A DNA stretch of 12,776 bases. Source: Pseudomonadota bacterium (GTDB lineage: Bacteria; Pseudomonadota; Alphaproteobacteria; Rhizobiales; Xanthobacteraceae). Positions 7,490-12,776 of this stretch are shown piece after piece; the first letter of the stretch is position 1, and each line of letters opens with the position of its first letter. The translations under genes were made by a program, and so were the position numbers. The notes beneath the pieces were generated by a model. The model searched no databases. It was given only the letters and a program-made list of their open reading frames with translations, and was not told the origin of the DNA. The DNA is taken from NCBI GenBank assembly GCA_021779635.1, contig JAJYAH010000114.1:1-12776 (forward strand). The letters are read 5' to 3'.

Positions 7490-8176
7490 CTCGGCGGCGT
7501 CATGGGCAAGGGCACGAAACAACTGACCGATGCCGTAGCCGTGACCCGTGCTGCGCGCATGCCGCGAGGCGCCATCCGACGCCGCGACCCGCAATGCCGC
7601 ACCGGAATCTTCAAGGCCGGCAAATTCGGGGTTTTCCCGCAAGCTCGCAAGCACACCGCGGCCGGCATCGGCGACGACGAATTCGAATGCGCCATCGCTG
7701 GCGGCATAGGCGACGATTCCGGTTTCGGGCCGCCCGCTATGTTCGAACACATTATCCTGCAGTTCGCCGAGGGCGCCCATCAAGCCGGCGACAAGGCCCT
7801 TCGCCAGGCCCGCCGCCACCGCGGCGTTTTCTGCGTGCATGGCCCATTGTTCAAAGGCGGCTTCGTCCGCCCCGTCCCGCTCGCGCTTGAGGCGCGACAG
7901 TGGAAACGCGCCGGAGCGGTCACGCGCTGCGGCGCCGCTGATTGCGCCGTCGCGGAGCGCGCGCGTCATCTGCTGAAATGCCGGCGGCTCGACCGTGACG
8001 GCCTGATAGGCATCAGGCGCGGCGACGGCCGCTATCGCGAGCTCGACGAGCGGCCCGATCCGCCCCGACCGCGCGAGCGTCAATGGCCCGAGCGCCGGCA
8101 ATCGGCCCGCAACGGCCTGCCACAGCAGATCGTCAACAACGTCGAAGTGCGCGCCGACGCGCCGCGGCTCGTCCAA
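7340..8176 (-). CDS. GHKL (HATPase_c) ATP-binding protein, partner-switch type
   Basis: This is a 278-aa protein on the minus strand. The start is TTG 8176, since a stop codon lies just upstream at 8198-8200 and a strong GGTGGGGGGG precedes the TTG by four bases. The first 125 residues are an unassigned alpha/beta domain. The GHKL fold follows: N-box GELQDNVFEHSG with Glu138 and Asn142, G1 box DAGRG at 170-174, G2 box STGHGYGIGQLF at 209-220, and a final strand pair LRFRSGDHALRLWG at 230-243. Such ATPases pair with STAS-like DUF4325 proteins, and one is encoded at 5308-5871. It converges on the Cys-rich gene with its last 50 codons overlapping. Because 230-243 belongs to the core fold, the overlap is functional on this strand. 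An anti-sigma-like kinase or an ATP-driven switch are the plausible roles. Confidence 0.82.
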   Translation of the reverse strand: MDEPRRVGAHFDVVDDLLWQAVAGRLPALGPLTLARSGRIGPLVELAIAAVAAPDAYQAVTVEPPAFQQMTRALRDGAISGAAARDRSGAFPLSRLKRERDGADEAAFEQWAMHAENAAVAAGLAKGLVAGLMGALGELQDNVFEHSGRPETGIVAYAASDGAFEFVVADAGRGVLASLRENPEFAGLEDSGAALRVAASDGASRHARSTGHGYGIGQLFRALAHDAAELRFRSGDHALRLWGDAPSLTGQVELAQKAWLDGLSISVRGAPDSARRRT

Positions 8177-8180
8177 AACG

Positions 8181-8190
8181 CCCCCCCACC
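8181..8190 (-). promoter_or_regulatory. Ribosome binding site with G7 tract before the ATPase TTG start
   Basis: On the minus strand this reads GGTGGGGGGG, ending four bases before TTG 8176. It decides the start because there is no other start codon after the in-frame stop at 8198-8200. The seven-base homopolymer could vary in length and so change the spacing to the start. Confidence 0.55.
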
Positions 8191-8200
8191 TTTCCCCTCA

Positions 8201-8234
8201 CGGTCGTTCGACCGAGCGCTCGGTGTCGGACACC
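8201..8234. promoter_or_regulatory. Three abutting perfect palindromes in the divergent ATPase/SPARSA region
   Basis: Three exact palindromes share arms: CGGTCGTTCGACCG (8201-8214), ACCGAGCGCTCGGT (8211-8224) and GGTGTCGGACACC (8222-8234). The middle one has the form of a TetR-family operator. The cluster lies directly upstream of the ATPase ribosome site and about 180 bases upstream of the SIR2-APAZ start, between two divergent genes. No TetR gene is in the window, so the binder could be the cassette's winged-helix STAS protein or a distant regulator. Operator function is an inference. Confidence 0.6.
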
Positions 8235-8415
8235 TCAGCACGAGCGGGACAGACTCACGTCCTGGTTGCAGTTTCACCGAGATCGTCTTCAGATACCACA
8301 AGATTTCATCGCTGTTCGACTTGAGGTCATCGCCATAAGCTCTGCCCGCCCCATAAAACCGTCAGGTCTCGTCCGCCCCCAACCCTTCGAGGACACTTCC
8401 GCCTTCGCCGCCGCG

Positions 8416-10176
8416 ATGGGCGACGAGGTCACTCGGCCACTCGACATTCCGGCGTTTCTGCGCCTGTTCCAGCTCCGCGGCGCGCAGATCATGTGGTTTC
8501 TCGGCGCCGGCGCATCGCGGGCTGCCGGGATCAAGACCGCCGGCGACATGATCTGGGACTTCAAGCAGCGGCTTTATCGCTCGCAAAGGAAGCTGCCGCC
8601 CTCGGCGATCACCGACATCGGGGAGCCGGCCGTCCAGCGCAAGCTGCAGGCACATTTCGATGCCATCGGCGGCTTCCCGGCCGCAGGGTCCGAGACGGAG
8701 TATTCCGCCTATTTCGAGGCGACCTATCACTCGCCAAAGGACCGCCGCGCCTATCTCGATGAGCTGATCGCGCGCGGAAAGCCGTCCTTCGGTCATCATG
8801 CGCTGGCGCTGTTGATGGCGCAGGATCTCTGCCGGATCATCTGGACCACCAATTTCGACCGCGCGGTGGAGGATGCCGCGGCCGAGCATCTCGGTGGGAC
8901 GGGACGGCTGGTCGTCGCCGACTTGAAGGAGCCCGAGAAGATTCACCGTGCTGTCGATGAGAACCGCTGGCCGGCCTACGGCAAGCTGCATGGCGACTAT
9001 CATTCTGACGCGCTCAAGAATACTGACGAGGAACTCCGGCAGCAGGACGCCGAGATGCGGCGTAGCCTGGTTGACGCATGCCGGCGGCAGGGACTCGCCG
9101 TTATCGGTTATAGCGGCCGCGACGCTTCGATCATGGATGGGCTGAATGAAGCCCTCGACAACGGGCGCGGATTCCCTGGCGGCCTTTTCTGGTTCAAGCG
9201 CGGCCAGGACACACCCTACCCCGCGGTCACGGAGCTGATCGCCCGCGCCCGCAAGCTGGGCATTGACGCCCATCTTGTGGAGGCGGAGTCCTTTGACGAA
9301 CTCTTTTCCGATCTTCTCCGGTTTCTGCCGCAGACCGCTGACAAGCTTGCCGGCCTCACCGGCCCGGCTCGGCCGCGGCTTGCGACCGCGACGTTGCGTC
9401 CGAGTGTGGCGGCGGTGCCGGCCATCCGCATGAATGCGCTCGCGGTCACCTCCGGACCAGCGCTTTGCCGTATCGTCGATTGCCAGATTGGTGGCGACAG
9501 GGAGATCGAAGAAGCCATTGCCAAGGCAGGGGTCGACATCATCGCGCACCGCATCCGCGACGGCGTACTCGCCTTCGGCCGCGACAACGATGTTCGCCTG
9601 GCGTTCGAGCCTTTTGGGATCAAGGCCTTCGACCACCATCCGCTGTCCTCGAAGAGGCTGGTCAAAGAAGGAGGGGAACGCGCGCTGGTCCGCGATGCAC
9701 TGTTCCGTGCGATCTCAGGCCGTCCGAGCATGATCCTTGAACGCCGAGGCAACCGTGTGCGGCTTCGGCCCGTGCCGGGCGAGGTCAAGCCGTCGATTTT
9801 CAACAGCGCCACCGCCAAGCGGGTCGACGTCATATCAGGCACCGTCCCCAAGACCGATGTTGTCTGGAGCGAGGCCTGCGGTCTGCGCGTCGATTACCGA
9901 CTTGGACAGCTCTGGCTCTTGATCGAGCCGATCGTCGTCACCGAGCTTGCCGCGGACGCGCCTGATGAGATTGTCGAGACGACGCGTGAGTTTGTTCGCG
10001 CGCGGCGCGCGGGTCGTCATAATCGACTCGCCAACGCCCTGCTCGATGGCTGGATTAGCCTCATTGTCGGCCAAGAGGCCAGCGTCCGCCTCAAGACGTT
10101 CGGCATCGCGGATGGCATCGATGCCGAGTTCGAAATTCTGCGCGTCTCTGCATTCAGCGGGATCGGAAAAAGATGA
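8416..10176 (+). CDS. SIR2-APAZ protein of a short Argonaute (SPARSA) system
   Basis: This is a 586-aa NAD+-consuming effector fused to an APAZ domain. From ATG 8416, the SIR2 part (about 10-300) has GAGAS at 30-34, TTNFD at 144-148 with the catalytic-type Asn146, His192 in KLHGD, and GYSGRD at 231-236. All the expected SIR2 nucleotide and catalytic residues are present. The APAZ part runs from about 335 to the end and replaces the N/PAZ region of long Argonautes. In SPARSA, RNA-guided target DNA recognition by pAgo triggers the SIR2 domain to hydrolyse NAD+, killing or arresting the infected cell. The pAgo gene overlaps by four bases. The frame is open further upstream, but ATG 8416 gives the family's usual length. 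There is no clear ribosome site before it, and an in-frame TTG at 8266 is the alternative. Confidence 0.9.
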   Translation: MGDEVTRPLDIPAFLRLFQLRGAQIMWFLGAGASRAAGIKTAGDMIWDFKQRLYRSQRKLPPSAITDIGEPAVQRKLQAHFDAIGGFPAAGSETEYSAYFEATYHSPKDRRAYLDELIARGKPSFGHHALALLMAQDLCRIIWTTNFDRAVEDAAAEHLGGTGRLVVADLKEPEKIHRAVDENRWPAYGKLHGDYHSDALKNTDEELRQQDAEMRRSLVDACRRQGLAVIGYSGRDASIMDGLNEALDNGRGFPGGLFWFKRGQDTPYPAVTELIARARKLGIDAHLVEAESFDELFSDLLRFLPQTADKLAGLTGPARPRLATATLRPSVAAVPAIRMNALAVTSGPALCRIVDCQIGGDREIEEAIAKAGVDIIAHRIRDGVLAFGRDNDVRLAFEPFGIKAFDHHPLSSKRLVKEGGERALVRDALFRAISGRPSMILERRGNRVRLRPVPGEVKPSIFNSATAKRVDVISGTVPKTDVVWSEACGLRVDYRLGQLWLLIEPIVVTELAADAPDEIVETTREFVRARRAGRHNRLANALLDGWISLIVGQEASVRLKTFGIADGIDAEFEILRVSAFSGIGKR

Positions 10177-11603
10177 ACGCCGCCGCCCAGCCATTCCGCC
10201 TGCCTGGCCATGTGGTGCTGCCAGAGCCGAAGCTTCGCTTTGGCTCCAACAATCCGCAGGACACCGACATCCATCCGATGGAAGGGTTGATCCGGTTCGG
10301 GCCTTATAGTCTCGACAAGCTGTCGCCGGTTCCGAATCCGATCCGGATCGGGATGATCGCGCCTGCCGACCTCGAGGATTCGCTGGTCCGCCAGATGCGT
10401 GAACTCGAGCAGGTCCATCAGCCGCGGGAGCGAAAGCAGTATCTGCCGCCCTTCCCCGGCTTCGAGAAGGTATTTGGAGTGAGAATTGCGCGCGGCGGCG
10501 CAGCGAGCCGGATCACCTTGTCGCAAGATCTCGACCGGGAGATCGGAGCCGCCGAAAAGCCCCACGTCGTCCTCGCTGAAGCGCTGACGCGAGCGCTCTT
10601 TGCGTTGCGCAACGCGAGGGACAGTTTCGACATCGTCGTCATTCTGCTCAAGGAGAGCTGGTCGCAGGCCTTTCGCGGACCGCCCGGCGACGACTTTGAC
10701 CTGCACGACTATGTGAAGGCCTATGCGGCATCCGAAGGCATTTGCGTGCAATTCCTGCGCGAAGACAGCGCGCTGAACTATCATTGCCGCTGCAGCGTTG
10801 CCTGGCGCCTCGGCATTGCGCTCTACACCAAAGCCGGCGGCACGCCCTGGGTGCTGGCCGATGTCGAGCCCAGCACGGCGTTCATCGGAATCGACTATGC
10901 GCTGCGTGCCGGCGGTGAAGCTACCCAACGCTTTGCAATCTGCTGCAGTCAGGTCTTTGACGCGGAGGGATCGGGCCTCGAATTCGTGGCCTATGAGGCC
11001 GAAGGCGTCCACATGTTTGGCAAGAACCCGTATCTCCGCCGCGACCAGATGCTGAAGGTCATGGCCCGCAGCCTTGCCATCTATCAGCGCAAGCACTCGG
11101 GCGATCCACCACGGCGCATCGTCGTTCACAAGAACACCGAGTTTCGGGCAGACGAGATCGAGGGCGTCTTCGATGCCCTCCCGAACGCGGATTCCATCGA
11201 ACTGGTTCATGTCCAGCAGAGCTGCGGTTGGCGCGGCGTGCTCATCGCCGGACCGCAGCGCCCGCACGGTTATCCCTGCCAGCGAGGCTCGACCTTCCAG
11301 CTCGGCCCCCATGAGGCCCTGCTCTGGACGCAGGGCAACCTTCCGGCCGTAGCGAAGGGCAAGGATTACTACAAGGAAGGCAAAGGCACGCCGGAACCGC
11401 TGCTTCTGGTTCGTCACGCCGGTCTGGGCAGCATTGACGATCTCTGTCGCGAGACGCTCGCGTTGACGAAAATGGACTGGAATAACGACGGGCCTTATGA
11501 CCGTTTACCAGTGACGCTCAACTTTGCCGGGACGCTCGCAACGATCGTGAAGCGTATGCCCAAACTTCAGCCGCACTCATATCCCGTGCGCTTGTTCATG
11601 TAA
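10173..11603 (+). CDS. Short prokaryotic Argonaute (MID-PIWI, catalytically defective)
   Basis: This is a 476-aa protein, the usual size of a short pAgo with only MID and PIWI domains. The MID domain carries guide 5'-phosphate candidates: Lys182 in LHDYVKAY, Gln193 in CVQFLRE and Lys220 in YTKAGGTPW. The PIWI domain starts near FIGIDYA (Asp241). It lacks the second catalytic position, because the usual Asp in the VHRDG-like strand is replaced in VVHKNTEF (Asn321). It should bind a guide and a target but not cut, as in all short pAgos. The ATG overlaps the stop of SIR2-APAZ (ATGA), which supports a 1:1 heterodimer made from one transcript. No separate nuclease gene is present. Homology is read from motifs and the partner gene. 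Confidence 0.9.
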   Translation: MNAAAQPFRLPGHVVLPEPKLRFGSNNPQDTDIHPMEGLIRFGPYSLDKLSPVPNPIRIGMIAPADLEDSLVRQMRELEQVHQPRERKQYLPPFPGFEKVFGVRIARGGAASRITLSQDLDREIGAAEKPHVVLAEALTRALFALRNARDSFDIVVILLKESWSQAFRGPPGDDFDLHDYVKAYAASEGICVQFLREDSALNYHCRCSVAWRLGIALYTKAGGTPWVLADVEPSTAFIGIDYALRAGGEATQRFAICCSQVFDAEGSGLEFVAYEAEGVHMFGKNPYLRRDQMLKVMARSLAIYQRKHSGDPPRRIVVHKNTEFRADEIEGVFDALPNADSIELVHVQQSCGWRGVLIAGPQRPHGYPCQRGSTFQLGPHEALLWTQGNLPAVAKGKDYYKEGKGTPEPLLLVRHAGLGSIDDLCRETLALTKMDWNNDGPYDRLPVTLNFAGTLATIVKRMPKLQPHSYPVRLFM

Positions 11604-11661
11604 TCAAATGTGGCCTGGCGGTAAGCTGGAGCTGCTACAGCAACGAACGTCAGGACTGGGC

Positions 11662-11695
11662 AATTGCGAAGACTGAGAACAATAATATCGCAATT
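11662..11695. repeat. Inverted repeat upstream of the last gene
   Basis: AATTGCGA at 11662-11669 is the exact reverse complement of TCGCAATT at 11688-11695, with 18 bases between. The half-site centres are about two and a half helical turns apart, so a dimeric regulator is possible. It could also be chance. Confidence 0.4.
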
Positions 11696-11723
11696 TGATG
11701 GCGCTAACCCCGAGTTGCTGAAC

Positions 11724-11730
11724 GAGGAGC
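11724..11730 (+). promoter_or_regulatory. Ribosome binding site deciding the GTG start of the last gene
   Basis: GAGGAGC ends six bases before GTG 11737. An in-frame TGA at 11719-11721 lies just upstream, so GTG 11737 is the first possible start. Confidence 0.65.
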
Positions 11731-11736
11731 AAGAGA

Positions 11737-12776
11737 GTGGCCGAACGCAGAGATCAGATCCCTGAGTCCGCATCGGCTGCTCATGCGTTAGACCACACCG
11801 GGTGGATCCGCAGAGTGGACGTCTCGCTGCGATCTCAGTATCCCAATCTCGTCACACGGATTTTTGAAATCGCTCCCCACCAGTTTCGCATCGTATTCGA
11901 TCGTTCGTTGCAGGATGCGGCGCAGGTAGACTTTGACGATTTTCGGCCGGTCACCCTTCAGGCCGCCGTTTCGAATGACATTCCTGCGACGTTTATTCGC
12001 GAAATTCCAACGATCCTCGACAACCAACTAGCGCATAACTTCGAAGGATTTCCGTTCAATACCAATCAGCTTCTCAATTTGGTCGCGGGGCGATTTCCTG
12101 ACCTTCCGATCGCAGGGGTCCGAGACGGCGGCACGCCAATGACAATCACCATCGAGCTCAACTCTACGCTCGAACCGGCCCAGGAACGAGAGGTACTGGA
12201 TTTCTGCAATGGCATTGGCGCTCCCGCGCCCTTCCGGCTAGAAGTGACCAGCCGACCCACGAGCAGCGCGGAAAACTCGCCCCCTCGCCCGCCGATCGGT
12301 ATGGATGACGTCCTTTTCGTGAGAGCGTTTCGGGTGCGTCCTTCCGCGCCCTCCTTTGTCCGGGCCGACGAGGCATTTTGGTTTTCCAATTTGGATCGGA
12401 TTTACGCGGGTGGTCTCTCTGTTGAGCAAATCCCCGGTATTGAAGAGGGAGACAGTCGTTGTTTCCTGGACGCGACGATCGGCGAACACGTCAATCTTCG
12501 CCAACTTTTGACCCTTTATGACACGATCTATATGAGCCCGCCGCTTCGCGAAGGGCATGAGGCCTTTCTTGCGAAACAAGGCCTTACGGAAAATGATATT
12601 CTGACCCTCATCGAGCGAGGCCGGCTTCGGATTATATCTACGCAAGCCGAAGAACGGCTTAAGATCCCCTTTCTTTTCGAAGCGGCCGAGCGCACGCCGT
12701 CAGCCATTATCGGCCGCCGCACCACGGCCGCGATGTTGATCGCAGACATGGTACAAACAGCGGAGGAATATCGGCT
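11737..12776 (+). CDS. Unrecognised protein, N-terminal 346 residues (3' end outside window)
   Basis: The frame is open without a stop from GTG 11737 to the end of the window, over 1,040 bases, and has a good ribosome site. Residues about 22-170 alternate short strands and helices (RRVDVSLRSQYPNLVTRIFEI, VAGRFPDLPIAGVRDGG, TPMTITIELNSTLE). A Pro/Ser-rich linker lies near 174-188. From about 255 it becomes helical, with YDTIYMSPPLREGHEAFLAK and a LIERGRLRIIST segment. There is no signal peptide, membrane segment or nucleotide-binding loop in the visible part, and no family I can name. The gene follows SPARSA in the same direction and lies within a run of defence genes, so a defence role is possible by association. 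The real evidence for coding is the long open frame, the ribosome site and the well-formed amino-acid pattern. Confidence 0.8.
   Translation, partial: MAERRDQIPESASAAHALDHTGWIRRVDVSLRSQYPNLVTRIFEIAPHQFRIVFDRSLQDAAQVDFDDFRPVTLQAAVSNDIPATFIREIPTILDNQLAHNFEGFPFNTNQLLNLVAGRFPDLPIAGVRDGGTPMTITIELNSTLEPAQEREVLDFCNGIGAPAPFRLEVTSRPTSSAENSPPRPPIGMDDVLFVRAFRVRPSAPSFVRADEAFWFSNLDRIYAGGLSVEQIPGIEEGDSRCFLDATIGEHVNLRQLLTLYDTIYMSPPLREGHEAFLAKQGLTENDILTLIERGRLRIISTQAEERLKIPFLFEAAERTPSAIIGRRTTAAMLIADMVQTAEEYR

Larger units (their letters stand above)
11604..11736. other. Gap after SPARSA, AT-richer
   Basis: This 133-base gap has no clear terminator (no GC-rich hairpin followed by a T run) and no gene. It is visibly richer in A and T than its surroundings around 11660-11700, which fits a promoter for the next gene, but no convincing -35/-10 pair is seen. 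Confidence 0.4.

Noticed and set aside
7502..8338. A 278-codon plus-strand open frame opposite the GHKL ATPase
   Set aside because: It mirrors the ATPase in the antisense frame. Only the minus strand shows real domain motifs and a ribosome site.
8362..9639. A 425-codon minus-strand open frame opposite SIR2-APAZ
   Set aside because: No domain is recognisable, and the SIR2 motifs lie on the plus strand.
10017..11417. A 466-codon minus-strand open frame opposite the pAgo gene
   Set aside because: This is a high-GC antisense shadow. The plus strand encodes clear MID and PIWI motifs and overlaps SIR2-APAZ in operon style.
1..12776. CRISPR arrays, tRNA or rRNA genes, transposases and integrases
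   Set aside because: I looked for repeated spaced units, cloverleaf patterns and transposase motifs and saw none in this window.

Overview
This is a high-GC window with GTG and TTG starts and tightly overlapping operons. The codon use and the Nitrobacteraceae-like wording of a broken SRAP gene suggest an alphaproteobacterium of the Rhizobiales, perhaps Bradyrhizobium-like. That placement is an inference from sequence style only. The window reads as a densely packed antiviral defence island.

Layout: (1) The left edge carries the last 110 codons of a DarG-like antitoxin (DNA ADP-ribosyl glycohydrolase), so a DarTG module probably lies just outside. (2) Positions 404-591 hold a frameshifted C-terminal scrap of a YedK/HMCES-type SRAP gene. 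(3) Positions 602-4473 encode a two-gene Gabija-like system: an OLD-family ATPase-TOPRIM nuclease (GajA-like) and a UvrD/Rep-family helicase (GajB-like). (4) Positions 4474-5276 hold one probable small minus-strand gene (4556-4744) and otherwise no convincing gene. (5) Positions 5308-8176 hold a four-gene cassette that I cannot assign to a named system. A plus-strand operon encodes a STAS-like/winged-helix protein, a 116-aa beta-rich protein and a 423-aa protein with eight clustered cysteines. A GHKL ATPase on the minus strand converges on it with a 150-bp overlap. (6) Positions 8416-11603 encode a short Argonaute system of SPARSA type: SIR2-APAZ followed by a catalytically defective short pAgo. 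(7) From 11737 to the right edge runs the first 346 codons of an unrecognised protein.

How the genes may work together: Gabija and SPARSA are independent, established immune systems. Gabija cleaves DNA when nucleotides are depleted, and SPARSA depletes NAD+ after guide-directed detection of invading nucleic acid. The cassette between them has the hallmarks of a switch: a GHKL ATPase and a STAS-like partner, as in anti-sigma/anti-anti-sigma partner switching, plus a wHTH and a metal-binding candidate effector or sensor. It shares a 239-bp divergent intergenic region with SPARSA. That region holds three abutting perfect palindromes (8201-8234), so common regulation is possible. The cassette and the unrecognised right-hand gene are the best candidates for undescribed biology here.
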